Positions 8,947 through 17,473 of a stretch of DNA of 64,000 nt are shown one piece after another. The stretch covers positions 110,007 through 174,006 of the forward strand of contig JADJEK010000011.1 of the NCBI GenBank assembly GCA_016709145.1, written 5' to 3'. The position numbers and the translations under genes were made by a program. The DNA is from Planctomycetota bacterium. Lineage in GTDB: Bacteria > Planctomycetota > B15-G4 > JADJEK01. The number at the start of each line of letters is the position of its first letter. Within the stretch, counting starts at the first letter, position 1. The notes beneath the pieces were generated by a model, which did no database searches, was not told the DNA's origin, and saw nothing but the letters and a program-made list of their open reading frames with translations.

Positions 8947-10165
8947 TTCCTCCGCGCGCGTGGCCGTGGTCGGCGGTGGTCCCGCCGGCTTGATGGCCGC
9001 GCTCGTGTTGGCGCAGGCGCGCGTCGCGGTCGACCTGTTCGACGCGATGCCGACGCTCGGGCGCAAGTTCCTCGTCGCCGGCAAGGGCGGGTTGAACCTC
9101 ACGCACAGCGATCCGCCGGAGTTGTTCGCGCGCCGCTACGGCGAACACTGCGCGCGGTTCTTGCAGATGCTCGGCCGCTTCTCGCCCGACCATTTGCGCG
9201 CGCTCGCGTTCGGGCTCGGTGTCGAGACGATGGTCGGCTCGAGCGGACGCGTGTTTCCGAAGGACTTCAAGGCCGCGCCTTTTTTGCGCACGCTGGTGCA
9301 ACGTCTGCGCGATGCGGGCGTGCGGATCCACTCCCGCCATCGGCTGGTCGAGATCGCGGCGGGTCCGTGCCTGACGTTCGCGCGCGCCGACGGCACGCGC
9401 ATCGAGCACGAGGCCTCGGCGGCCGTGCTCGCGCTCGGTGGCGGCTCGTGGCGCATCACGGGGTCGGACGGCGCGTGGACTGCGATGCTCGAACGCTCGG
9501 GCGTCCGCGTCCTGCCGCTGCAGCCGGCCAATTGTGCGTTTGCCGTGCGGTGGTCGCCGCAATTGCTCGCGCGCGCCGAAGGCCGACCGTTGAAGAACCT
9601 CGCGGTGACGACGGCGGGTGCGAACGCGCTCGGCGAGTTGGTGGTCACGCGCTTCGGGCTCGAGGGCAACGCGCTCTATCCGCTGAGCGCGCCGCTGCGA
9701 TCCGCGATCGCGGCGCGCGGCCGCGTGACGATCCGCATCGACTTGAAGCGCGAGCTTTCGCAGGACGAAGTCCGCGAACGGCTCGCCACCGGGCGGGGCA
9801 AGAAGTCGACGTCGGAGTTCCTGCGTCGCGAACTGCGGCTCGCGCCGCCGGCCATCGCGTTGATGCGCGAAGGGGCGTCGCCGTACGAGCTATCGGACCC
9901 GGCGCGTCTCGCGGCGCGGGTGAAGTCGTGCCCGGTCGAGTTGTGCGGCGTCGCCGAACTCGACGACGCGATCTCGTCGGCGGGTGGGGTGTCGTTCGAC
10001 GCAGTCGACGATCACTTGATGCTGCGCGCGTTGCCCGGCGTGTTCGTCGCCGGCGAGATGCTCGATTGGGAGGCGCCGACGGGCGGCTATTTGCTGCAAG
10101 GCGCGTTCACGACGGGCTTCGTCGCGGGCCACGGCGCGCTCGAATTCGTGAAGCTCAAGTGCTGA
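8930..10165 (+). CDS. HI0933-like FAD-dependent flavoprotein
   Basis: A 411-residue flavoprotein with the N-terminal dinucleotide-binding fold VAVVGGGPAGLMAALVLA, the family motif GRKFLVAGKGGLNLTHS, and a C-terminal FAD-binding segment ending in GGYLLQGAFTTGFVAGHGA. It belongs to the HI0933/BaiN-type group, probably the TIGR03862 branch judging by GGGSWRITGSDGAW. The physiological substrate of these proteins is generally unknown. The ATG at 8930 lies within the end of the topoisomerase gene, so expression is probably coupled. It converges with the sulfatase-fold gene across a palindromic repeat. Confidence 0.88.
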   Translation: MPRAADSSARVAVVGGGPAGLMAALVLAQARVAVDLFDAMPTLGRKFLVAGKGGLNLTHSDPPELFARRYGEHCARFLQMLGRFSPDHLRALAFGLGVETMVGSSGRVFPKDFKAAPFLRTLVQRLRDAGVRIHSRHRLVEIAAGPCLTFARADGTRIEHEASAAVLALGGGSWRITGSDGAWTAMLERSGVRVLPLQPANCAFAVRWSPQLLARAEGRPLKNLAVTTAGANALGELVVTRFGLEGNALYPLSAPLRSAIAARGRVTIRIDLKRELSQDEVRERLATGRGKKSTSEFLRRELRLAPPAIALMREGASPYELSDPARLAARVKSCPVELCGVAELDDAISSAGGVSFDAVDDHLMLRALPGVFVAGEMLDWEAPTGGYLLQGAFTTGFVAGHGALEFVKLKC

Positions 10166-10199
10166 CGCAGCGACGGCGGATCCCCAAACCGACAGTGGG

Positions 10200-10280
10200 G
10201 ACGAAGGGGACAGACCCCGCGACGTCCTGGCGCGGGGACAGACCCCACGTCAGGACGTCGTGGGGTCTGTCCCCTTCGTC
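10200..10280. repeat. Palindromic repeat between convergent genes, GGGGACAGACCCC type
   Basis: Arms of 30 bases (10200-10229 and 10251-10280) are near-perfect reverse complements. A third direct copy of the core GGGGACAGACCCC sits in the loop (10234-10246). This copy, copy, inverted-copy plan matches the repeat at 1683. Its position between convergent genes suits a two-way terminator. Confidence 0.87.
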
Positions 10281-10301
10281 GGAGCTGCGCGAGGCGTGCG
10301 C

Positions 10302-11771
10302 TCAGCGCTCGTCGTTCGTGCTCTTGTCGTGGTTCGCACCCGGTTCGGCATCGTCCCCGAGATAGCCGAGCTCTTGCAGCCTGCGGATCGAGTCGTCGTC
10401 GAGCGGGACCGGCGTCGGTGAGATGAACGCCTTGGCGCGTTCGACGCGCTGCGTCTCCCACTTCGTGAGGAACGACTCGATCGAGCGCACGACGTCTCCG
10501 CTCTGCGCGAACGTGTTGGCGCGCTCGCGCGGATCGCTCGCGAGTTGCCACAAGCCCGTCGCCGAGCCCTTCTCGCCGAACCGCCGCGTGCGGTCGTTCA
10601 CGTACAGCAGTTCCGGTGTGCGGACACCGATCGGGTCTCGATACACCTTGCCGACTTCGACCACGACCAAGGGTCGATACGGATGCGGCGGGGGTTCGTC
10701 GCGGACGAGCCATGCGCGCGACTCGCCGTCGATGCCCGGCAGCGGCTCGAGGCCGATCAAGTCGAGCAGCGTTGGCATCGCGTCGACGGCGCCGAACAGT
10801 GGCTCCACGACGCGGCCGGCGGGTAGCCCGTTCGGCCAATGCAGGATCAGCGGGATGTGCGTGAGTTCGCGATGCAAGTTGCGGCCGCCGTGGCCGATCG
10901 ACATGCGGTCGAACAATTCCTCGCCGTGGTCGGAGACGACGACGATCAGCGTGTCGTCGAGGAGATCGCGCTCGCGCAAATGATCGACGAAGCGCGCGAG
11001 CTGCGCGTCGTTGTACGCGACTTCTTCGTCGTAGAGGTCGGAGAGCAGCGTCTGCTCCGCCTTCGAGAACACGTTGCCGCCGGTCTTGCGGGCCTGCAGG
11101 CGCTCGACCGAGCCATCCATCTCCGTCGTCGCCGCGGCCGCGTACGTGGCGACGTCGGGATGGCGCGAGTAGGGCTCGTGCGGGTCGATCGAATGCAGCA
11201 TCAGGAAGAACGGCTGGTCCGGAGCGCGTGGCCCGTCGATCCACGCGAGGGCCGAGTCGACCAAGCGCTCGGCGAGATAGACGTCGTCCGCGCGCCGCTT
11301 GCGCTGCAGCCAGGTCAGGTCGCGGTCCAGCTCGAGGTATTCGTCGTAGCCCTGCGCGAACCCGAATTGCGCCGAGGTCGCGACCGTCAGTGTTCGCCCG
11401 ATCGTGGCGTAGCCGTGCGCCTTGAACCACTCCGGGGCCGTCGTCATCGACTCGGGCAGGCGGTCGCCGAACGCGCGCGAGAACGGCGGCGCGAAGCAAC
11501 CCGTGAGCAGCGTCGCGACCGACGGTTGCGTCCAATTCGCGTGCGCGTGAGCTTCTTCGAAGCACACCCCGCCGCGCGCCAACGCGTCGAACGCGGGTGT
11601 CGGTCGACCATAGCCGTAGCAGGACAGACGATCCGCGCGCAGCGTGTCGACGAGCCAGAACACGACGTTCGGCCGGCCCGTGTGCGCATCGGCGTCCGAG
11701 CACGCGGGGAGCGACGCACCCACGGCGAGAGCCGCGAGCGTCAGCAAGGAGAAGAGCGTGCGCGGCGACAT
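10302..11771 (-). CDS. Sulfatase-fold (alkaline phosphatase superfamily) lipoprotein
   Basis: A 489-residue predicted lipoprotein (signal peptide ending ASLPAC, then the sulfatase fold). Metal-site motifs are present: NVVFWLVDTLRADRLSCYGY near the N-terminus and VVVSDHGEELFD in the middle. The nucleophile position reads WTQPSVATLLTG, with threonine where classical sulfatases have the Cys/Ser of C-x-P-S-R that matures to formylglycine. A threonine nucleophile is typical of the phosphotransferase branch (LtaS, EptA), so a phospho- or glycerophospho-substrate is as likely as a sulfate ester. The ATG at 11771 gives the best signal peptide; another ATG lies at 11804. It is transcribed alone, convergent with the flavoprotein gene. 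Confidence 0.85.
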   Translation of the reverse strand: MSPRTLFSLLTLAALAVGASLPACSDADAHTGRPNVVFWLVDTLRADRLSCYGYGRPTPAFDALARGGVCFEEAHAHANWTQPSVATLLTGCFAPPFSRAFGDRLPESMTTAPEWFKAHGYATIGRTLTVATSAQFGFAQGYDEYLELDRDLTWLQRKRRADDVYLAERLVDSALAWIDGPRAPDQPFFLMLHSIDPHEPYSRHPDVATYAAAATTEMDGSVERLQARKTGGNVFSKAEQTLLSDLYDEEVAYNDAQLARFVDHLRERDLLDDTLIVVVSDHGEELFDRMSIGHGGRNLHRELTHIPLILHWPNGLPAGRVVEPLFGAVDAMPTLLDLIGLEPLPGIDGESRAWLVRDEPPPHPYRPLVVVEVGKVYRDPIGVRTPELLYVNDRTRRFGEKGSATGLWQLASDPRERANTFAQSGDVVRSIESFLTKWETQRVERAKAFISPTPVPLDDDSIRRLQELGYLGDDAEPGANHDKSTNDER

Positions 11772-11912
11772 CGGCGTGGATCCGGGCGCGAGGGGCCGGC
11801 GCATTGTGGCCGGTTCGCGGCGGTCCGGCAATCTGCGCGAGCGCGGCCTTTACTTCGGACAGTCGACCTGTTGAAACCGGAGCCCAAGCGCACCGACGGA
11901 TCCTCGCCGCCC

Positions 11913-12515
11913 ATGTCCGACGCGATGAAGAAGCACCTCGAAGACGAATGTGCCACGCAGCTCGACGACATCCTGTCGGTCGGGCCGACGCAGGCGCGCG
12001 CGATGGCGGCGGAGTTCGTCGAGATGGCGTTCCAGGCGTCGAAGTCCGAGCGCACGTTCGATCTGCCCCAGGACTACGGTGACCGCCTGATCGCCGACGA
12101 GGCGCGTGATCCCGCGATGCGCGCGCGCTTGGCGATTCGGCGCGCCGAGGGCGTTCGCGACGACGACTTGCGCTGGTGGTGGAACCGGCACGACGTGCAG
12201 CGGCGCTTGGCCGTCGTGCTCGACGCCGTCATGAAGTCGGCGGCGATGCGCTTCTTGCACGAGCAGCAGAAGCTGCCCGAGGCCGAAGTGCTGCGTCGAC
12301 TCGCGCTTCTTTATCCCGACTACAGCGATTCGCTCGACGACCCCGACATCGGCGTCGACGCCGATGCACCGCTGCCGATCGAATTGAAGAACCGCGTCAG
12401 CGACTACCTCGCGCGTGAGGCGTCGAGCCCCGAAGGTCGGGTCCCGCGCTTGCTGAAGGGCAAGACTTCGCTGAACGCGTTGCTGCGCGACGAAGTCCGC
12501 GCCGGAAAGATCTGA
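11913..12515 (+). CDS. Conserved hypothetical protein
   Basis: This 200-residue soluble protein is not recognised. It has no signal peptide or membrane segment and is mostly charged helix (MSDAMKKHLEDECATQLDDI, DDDLRWWWNRHDVQRRLAVV). The start ATG at 11913 gives a normal N-terminus; the frame stays open far upstream opposite the sulfatase gene, but that part is a shadow. It ends 8 bases before the pseudouridine synthase gene, so the two are likely in one transcript. Function cannot be inferred beyond a possible link to RNA metabolism through its neighbour. Confidence 0.65.
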   Translation: MSDAMKKHLEDECATQLDDILSVGPTQARAMAAEFVEMAFQASKSERTFDLPQDYGDRLIADEARDPAMRARLAIRRAEGVRDDDLRWWWNRHDVQRRLAVVLDAVMKSAAMRFLHEQQKLPEAEVLRRLALLYPDYSDSLDDPDIGVDADAPLPIELKNRVSDYLAREASSPEGRVPRLLKGKTSLNALLRDEVRAGKI

Positions 12516-12523
12516 GTTCCGCG

Positions 12524-13354
12524 ATGCCGACGGTGTTCGAAGTCCTGCGCGGCCTGATGCCCGAGGCGAGCAACAACACGCTGCGCGGCCTGGTCAAGGA
12601 CGGCCGCGTCACGGTCGGTGGTCGCAAGGCGAAGCTCGCGACCGAAGAAGTCGAGCCCGGCGCGCGCCTGTTGGTCCTGCCGAAGCGCACCGCGGTCGAG
12701 CACCGCCTGTCGCCGCTGACGCTGGTCCACGAGGACGACGACATCATCGTGGTCGACAAACCGCGTGGCCTGCTGACGAGCACGACCGCGCGCGAGAAAC
12801 GCGTCACGGCGCTGCAGCGCATCGACGAGTACTTGCACGCGACCGATCGGACCAAGCACTGCGTGGCCGTGCATCGCCTCGATCGCGACGCCTGCGGGCT
12901 GCTCGTGTTCGCGAAGTCGCCGCGCGCCGTCGAGCGCTTGAAGCGACAATTCTTCGAGCACACCGTCGAGCGGCATTACCTCGCGATCGTGCGCGGCCAT
13001 CCGCAGCCGGCCGAAGGACGCATCGATCTCGCGCTGGTCGAGCGCGCCGATGGCGTGGTGCGACCGGCTCGCCCGGGTGACGACGCCAAGGAAGCCGCCA
13101 CGCGCTATCGCACGGTCGAGTTGCGCGGCGAGAACGCCGTGCTCGAGGTCGAACTCGAGACCGGCCGCAAGCACCAGATCCGCGCGCACCTTTCCGCGCT
13201 CGGCCATCCGCTGGTCGGCGACGAAGCCTACGGCGGCGGCAAGGGCGTGATGCTCTTGTGCGCGGTCTCGCTCGCGTTCGATCATCCGATTCGGCCGAAG
13301 CGCATGCGCTTCGAGCGCGAACCACCGCCCGAGATGCAGTCCGGCGGCGCGTGA
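12524..13354 (+). CDS. RluA-family RNA pseudouridine synthase
   Basis: This 276-residue enzyme converts specific uridines in rRNA or tRNA to pseudouridine. An S4-like RNA-binding domain occupies about residues 18-55 (TLRGLVKDGRVTVGGRKAKL). The catalytic domain carries the family signature HRLDRDACGLLVFAK with catalytic Asp120, the segment YLAIVRGHP and the later motif TGRKHQIRAHLSALGHPLVGD. Length and order match RluA/RluC/RluD-type synthases. Which site it modifies cannot be told from sequence. It is probably co-transcribed with the hypothetical gene just upstream. Confidence 0.92.
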   Translation: MPTVFEVLRGLMPEASNNTLRGLVKDGRVTVGGRKAKLATEEVEPGARLLVLPKRTAVEHRLSPLTLVHEDDDIIVVDKPRGLLTSTTAREKRVTALQRIDEYLHATDRTKHCVAVHRLDRDACGLLVFAKSPRAVERLKRQFFEHTVERHYLAIVRGHPQPAEGRIDLALVERADGVVRPARPGDDAKEAATRYRTVELRGENAVLEVELETGRKHQIRAHLSALGHPLVGDEAYGGGKGVMLLCAVSLAFDHPIRPKRMRFEREPPPEMQSGGA

Positions 13355-13433
13355 GGCACCCGGTCGCTCGCGCCGAGCCGTCGCGCGCAACCCAACGCGA
13401 GCGGGGCACGGCGACGCATCGCGGGAACGAGGC

Positions 13434-13479
13434 CACCCGGGCCACGGCCCGGGTGCCGGCCCGGGTGATGGCCCGGGTG
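13434..13479. terminator. GC-rich hairpin and 12-base tandem repeat between convergent genes
   Basis: CACCCGGGCC (13434-13443) pairs with GGCCCGGGTG (13446-13455), and the right arm is repeated at exact 12-base steps at 13458 and 13470. It lies between two convergent genes and ends 1 base before the stop of the minus-strand gene. A two-way transcription end signal is likely. There is no T-run. Confidence 0.6.
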
Positions 13480-13480
13480 A

Positions 13481-13852
13481 TCACTCGAGCGCGTCGCGCA
13501 GGCGCTCGATCCAGGCTTCGACCAGTTGGCGTTCGAGCGGTTCGTCGGGCAGCGGATGCGCGAGGTCGTGCAGGACTTCCTCGAGCGCATCCTCGCGGCC
13601 CGGTTCCATCGCGACGTCGGGGCGGCCTTCGATCAGTGCCGCCCACTCCTCGATCTCGCGGTGATGCAGGCCGCCGTCGAGCCAGCGCGCGAGCACGCCG
13701 ATCGCGTCCTCGCCCGTGAACGTGACGAGTGGGGTGTCGTCCTCGGGGTCGGTCTCGTACAACTCGGACGCGATTTCGTCGAGCGGCCGCTTGTACGTGA
13801 TCAAGGCGCGCAGCAGAGTTCGGCGGGCGCGGATGTCCGGGTGTTTCGACAT
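13481..13852 (-). CDS. Small acidic hypothetical protein
   Basis: A 123-residue acidic protein without signal peptide or membrane helix. The family is not recognised. The N-terminus (MSKHPDIRARRTLLRALITY) is basic; the rest is rich in Asp and Glu (ETDPEDDTPLVTF, GREDALEEVLHDLAHPLPDE). The size and acidity would suit a small regulatory or immunity-type protein, but nothing here proves it. It is divergent from the DUF501 gene, with 23 bases between the starts. Confidence 0.6.
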   Translation of the reverse strand: MSKHPDIRARRTLLRALITYKRPLDEIASELYETDPEDDTPLVTFTGEDAIGVLARWLDGGLHHREIEEWAALIEGRPDVAMEPGREDALEEVLHDLAHPLPDEPLERQLVEAWIERLRDALE

Positions 13853-13875
13853 GCGGCGGAGAATAGCGGACGTCG

Positions 13876-14388
13876 ATGCGCTTCAAGTACCGAGACCTCG
13901 CCAGTGACGTCGTGCTGCGCTGCCCCGCGGGGCATCCGCTGGTGCTGCGTTGCCATCCCGTGCGCCACGGCAAGGGCGGGTCGACGCCGTTCCCGACGCT
14001 GTATTGGCTTGCGTGCCGGACGGTCGCCGCGACGATCGCGCGCCTCGAGCACGGCGGCGCGATCGGCCGTCTGGAAGCGCAGATCGCCGCGGATCCCGAG
14101 TTGCGCGCGCGGATCGCGGCGGATCACGAGGCCTACGTGCGAGAGCGCGCGGAACGCCTGACCGCGGACGAGCGCGCCGAACTCGAGCGTCGCGGCTTGT
14201 GGGCCGCCTTCGAGCGGCGCGGCATCGGCGGCATCGTCGATCGCACGACGGTCAAGTGCCTGCATTTGCATTGGGCGCACCACCTCGTGCGCGGCAGCGC
14301 GATCGGAGCCTGGATCGAACGCGAGGCGGTCATCGCGCCGTGCGGGGTCACGCCGCCGACGGAGCCAAAAAGGGGACAGTCACCATGA
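13876..14388 (+). CDS. DUF501 family protein
   Basis: A 170-residue protein with the DUF501 hallmarks FPTLYWLAC near residue 36 and DRTTVKCLHLHWAHHLV near residue 125. The family is widespread, often found near phosphatase or enolase genes in actinobacteria, and has no established function. A short coiled, charged region (AADHEAYVRERAERLTADER) links the motifs. The ATG at 13876 begins the conserved domain. Unusually, the last residues (PKRGQSP) and the stop codon are encoded by the left arm of a palindromic intergenic repeat, so the repeat has replaced or trimmed the original C-terminus. Confidence 0.87.
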   Translation: MRFKYRDLASDVVLRCPAGHPLVLRCHPVRHGKGGSTPFPTLYWLACRTVAATIARLEHGGAIGRLEAQIAADPELRARIAADHEAYVRERAERLTADERAELERRGLWAAFERRGIGGIVDRTTVKCLHLHWAHHLVRGSAIGAWIEREAVIAPCGVTPPTEPKRGQSP

Positions 14389-14416
14389 CGAAACGTCATG
14401 GGGACTGTCCCCTTTT
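14368..14416. repeat. Palindromic repeat of the GGGGACTGTCCCC type overlapping a gene end
   Basis: Arms 14368-14390 and 14394-14416 are 23 bases with one mismatch around a 3-base loop. The left arm codes for the end of the DUF501 protein. The element lies between convergent genes. Confidence 0.87.
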
Positions 14417-14430
14417 GCGGCCGCGTTCGG

Positions 14431-15522
14431 TCAGCGGCGATCGGCGAGTTCGCGCAACGCCGTGTTCGTCGAGAGTCGTTCGATCACGCGCTGTGCCTGC
14501 TTCGCGGAGCCGGCATCGGTGAAGTGGACCGAGTCGTTGAAGTGCTGATCGTCCGCGGGGATCGAGTCCTCGCCGTCGACCAGCACGACGCCTTCGGCGG
14601 CTGCGACTTCGCGGATGACGCGGTTGTAGGCCTCGAAGCCGCGCAGCAGCCCATCGGTGCTCATGTACGGCATGTACAGCAACGACGTGTTGGCGCTCGC
14701 GAGTCGCTGCGCGTCGGACTGCGACGCGCGCATCTTCGTCGAGAACGTCACGAGCACGACGACCGGCGCGATCGCGCGCGCTTCGCGCACGAGTGCGTCG
14801 AGCTCGCTGCGGAAGCCCTGCGCGAGCGCGTCCGCGTCGAACTCGAGCCGCGCCTGTCCCGACTTCGCGTTGCGCGTGCGCAGCAGCACACGCACGTTCT
14901 TTTCGATCAAGTCCCATGCGACCGACACGCGGGCCAGCGCGCTGCGTTCGTCGCCGCTCGCCGTGAACAGGCCTTGCGATTCGGCAAGTTTGCGCGTGTC
15001 GCGCGACAGGTCGTTGGTCGCTTCGTAGATCACGATGACGTCGGGCTTCGTCGGCTTCACGCGCACGTCGAGGATGCGGCGCAGTTCCTTCAGGCCGATG
15101 CCGGGCAACGCCGCGTTGACGACGTCGCACGGGACGCCGAGTTCCTTCGACAGCGCGCTCGCGACGAGCATCGGCCACGTCGCCTCGTCGGACGACGCCT
15201 CCGCGCAGAACGTCGTCGAGCCGCCGAGGAACGCGAATCGCACCGTGCCGGCGGGCTTGTCCTGCGCGACGTCGGGACCGCGGAAGCCGAGCGCGTTGAT
15301 GTGCAGGAAACCGTAGTCCTGATTCGGCAGCGGCTGGCTCGTGCCAGTGGTCGCGTCGAACTCGCTCGCGTAGATCTCGGTCGTCGCGCGGCCGTACTTC
15401 ATGTGCAGCCGGATGCGCGCCGCGACTTCGCAGAACACGGCGCCGATTACGACGACGCACGCGAGCAGCGTGAGCTTGCGACCGAGGGAATGCGGCGATT
15501 TGGCGTTGGGCGCGGACGGCAT
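14431..15522 (-). CDS. Membrane-anchored SGNH/GDSL hydrolase
   Basis: A 363-residue protein with one N-terminal membrane helix (LTLLACVVVIGAVFCEVAARI) and an SGNH/GDSL-type hydrolase fold outside the membrane. Block I appears as AFLGGSTTF (nucleophile Ser), the Asn block as VIVIYEATNDL, and the C-terminal catalytic block as NDSVHFTDAGS with the Asp-x-x-His arrangement. Such enzymes remove acyl groups from polysaccharides or lipids; the substrate is not readable here. It is divergent from the DUF455 gene with only 32 bases between starts, so the promoters must overlap. Confidence 0.82.
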   Translation of the reverse strand: MPSAPNAKSPHSLGRKLTLLACVVVIGAVFCEVAARIRLHMKYGRATTEIYASEFDATTGTSQPLPNQDYGFLHINALGFRGPDVAQDKPAGTVRFAFLGGSTTFCAEASSDEATWPMLVASALSKELGVPCDVVNAALPGIGLKELRRILDVRVKPTKPDVIVIYEATNDLSRDTRKLAESQGLFTASGDERSALARVSVAWDLIEKNVRVLLRTRNAKSGQARLEFDADALAQGFRSELDALVREARAIAPVVVLVTFSTKMRASQSDAQRLASANTSLLYMPYMSTDGLLRGFEAYNRVIREVAAAEGVVLVDGEDSIPADDQHFNDSVHFTDAGSAKQAQRVIERLSTNTALRELADRR

Positions 15523-15554
15523 CGGGCGGGAGCGTAGCAGTTAGGATCCGCCGC

Positions 15555-16403
15555 ATGTTCGCCCACGAATACGCGGAGTCGGTTCTGCTCGGGCCGACGC
15601 TCGACGACAAGCTGCGCACGGCGCCGCGCGAACTCGTCGACGCGCCGGCGACCGCTCCGGGCGCGCCGTCGGTCCCGTCCGCCCCGGCCCGCGACCCATC
15701 GCTCGCGATCGCGACCGACCGCCGCGCCAAGCGCAAGGTGCCATCGGCGATCGGCTTTCGCGACAAGGCGCAGGCCGCGCGCATCCTGCACGGCCTCGCG
15801 AACCACGAGCTGCAGGCTGTCGAGCTGTTCGCGTGGGCGCTGCTGCGCTACCCCGACGCTCCGCGGTCGTTCCGGCGCGGCCTGTTGCGCATCCTCGGCG
15901 AGGAGCAGATCCACCTGCGGCTCTACCTCGGTCGCCTCGAGGCGTACGGCGTGGAGTTCGGCTCGGAGCCGCTGTCGGGGTACTTCTGGAGCAAGGTCCA
16001 CGAACTGACGACGCCGGCCCGCTTCGTCGCCGCGATGTGCTTGACGTTCGAGAGCGCGAACCTCGACCACGCGCTGTTCTTGCGCGAGCAAGCCGTGGCC
16101 GCGCGCGACGCCGCGACCGCTGCGGTCTTGCAGCGCGTCCACGACGACGAGATCGGCCACGTGCGCTTCGGTGCGATCTGGTTGCGCCGGCTCGGCGGTC
16201 GCGAGCGGCCGTTCGTCGACGTCTGGCTCGAGCACCTCAGTCACCCGCTGCGGCCTGCGCTCGCGCGCGGCGACGTGTTCGTCGAGGAGTCGCGCGTGAA
16301 GGCCGGGCTCGACGCGGACTACATCGACGCGTTGCGCCGCGCGGAGCGGCCGACGGCTCTGTACCGCTTCGCGCGCTCGGCGAACGAGCAGGGCCCGGCA
16401 TGA
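15555..16403 (+). CDS. DUF455 ferritin-like protein
   Basis: A 282-residue protein with the DUF455 ferritin-like four-helix domain. The expected metal-ligand motifs are visible: ANHELQAVELFAWAL near residue 83, EEQIHLRLY near 116, and HDDEIGHVRFG near 196. Members are di-metal proteins of uncertain activity. The N-terminal 60 residues are Ala/Pro-rich and probably flexible. Its stop overlaps the start of the next gene (ATGA at 16400-16403), so it is translationally coupled to an ATP-grasp-like protein, which suggests they act in one pathway. Confidence 0.85.
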   Translation: MFAHEYAESVLLGPTLDDKLRTAPRELVDAPATAPGAPSVPSAPARDPSLAIATDRRAKRKVPSAIGFRDKAQAARILHGLANHELQAVELFAWALLRYPDAPRSFRRGLLRILGEEQIHLRLYLGRLEAYGVEFGSEPLSGYFWSKVHELTTPARFVAAMCLTFESANLDHALFLREQAVAARDAATAAVLQRVHDDEIGHVRFGAIWLRRLGGRERPFVDVWLEHLSHPLRPALARGDVFVEESRVKAGLDADYIDALRRAERPTALYRFARSANEQGPA

Positions 16404-17473
16404 CGCCGTCGAAGTCCGCGCCGCGCTCGACGTTGGTCATCGCGAACCTGCACGCGGAAATACAGTGGGCCGGGCACGGCACGACCTCGGCCGCGCTGAA
16501 GTACGCGGCCGCTGCCGGCACGTTGATGCGCGTCCTCGCCGGCCCGACGGATCCGCTGTGGCTGCCGGCCGCGGTCGATCCGGCGCGTCTCGTCGAGCAC
16601 GAACGCTTGCCGCGACCACCGCTCGTGACGGGCTCGTTCGACGCGATCCGCGGCTACCACGCCGTGACCGCGTGGGCCGAGACCCAGGACGTCGCGCGCC
16701 TGCGCGCGAAGCGCGGCTTCCCCGTGCCGGTGCGCTGGGACGTCGCCGCGCGCGCGAATCACCGTGGCTTCTTCCTCGAGGTCGCCGAGCGCGCGGGCCT
16801 CACGCATCCCGGCACCGCGTTCGTGACGTCGATCGACGCGCTGAAGCGCCACCTCGCCAAAGCGGCGCTGCGCACGTTCGTCGCCAAGGAACCGCTGTCG
16901 GCCGCGGGCCGCGGCAAGTTCGTGCTGTGCCCCGAGGAACTCGACGACGCGGTCAAGGCCAAAGCTCTCGGCGGTCGCATCGTCGCGTGCGGCGGCATGC
17001 TCGTCGAGCCCTGGGTCATGCGCACGTTCGACTTCGGTGTCGCCTGCGAGACGACGACGACGGGCGGCGCGCGCGTCATCGGGCTGCATCGACAGATCGT
17101 CGACGAACGCGGCAAGTTCCAAGGCCTGCGCCTGCGCACGTTCGAGCGCGAGCCCGAGTGGCTCGACGAACGCGGCCGCGAGCGAGTCACGATCGCGGTC
17201 GACGTCGTCGCCTCCGCGCTCGTGCGCCTCGGATACAGCGGGCCGTTCACGCTCGATGGCTATGGCGTTCGGATGGACGACGGGTCGGAGAGGGTTCACG
17301 CACTAGGGGAGATCAACGCGAGGTACACGATGGGGCGGCTTGCGCACGAGCTGGGGGCGCGGATGGGGTGGGAGAGGGAGTTCGAGTTGCGGGTTGGGGA
17401 TGGGGCGGGGTGGGAGGTGGTGTTGTTGGAGCCCGGGGAGGATGGGGTGGGGATGGGGGTGAGGTTTGGGTAA
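16400..17473 (+). CDS. ATP-grasp-like protein coupled to DUF455
   Basis: A 357-residue soluble protein. The middle and end resemble an ATP-grasp ligase: TFVAKEPLSAAGRGKFVLC (nucleotide-binding loop), GGMLVEPWVMRTFDFGVAC, YSGPFTLDGYGVRMDDGSE and EINARYTMGRLAHEL, where the final Glu and Asn would be Mg/ATP ligands. The substrate is unknown. The ATG at 16400 overlaps the DUF455 stop. From about 17290 the codon choice changes sharply to GGG, GTG and TTG, giving dense G-runs on the plus strand; the earlier part prefers GGC. This could be a replaced 3' end or a mutational patch. Confidence 0.7.
   Translation: MTPSKSAPRSTLVIANLHAEIQWAGHGTTSAALKYAAAAGTLMRVLAGPTDPLWLPAAVDPARLVEHERLPRPPLVTGSFDAIRGYHAVTAWAETQDVARLRAKRGFPVPVRWDVAARANHRGFFLEVAERAGLTHPGTAFVTSIDALKRHLAKAALRTFVAKEPLSAAGRGKFVLCPEELDDAVKAKALGGRIVACGGMLVEPWVMRTFDFGVACETTTTGGARVIGLHRQIVDERGKFQGLRLRTFEREPEWLDERGRERVTIAVDVVASALVRLGYSGPFTLDGYGVRMDDGSERVHALGEINARYTMGRLAHELGARMGWEREFELRVGDGAGWEVVLLEPGEDGVGMGVRFG

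Noticed and set aside
7438..9102. A long open frame on the minus strand opposite the topoisomerase gene
   Set aside because: High G+C gives long shadow frames; it has no start signal, and its Leu/Arg/Val-rich, low-complexity sequence mirrors the codons of the real gene.
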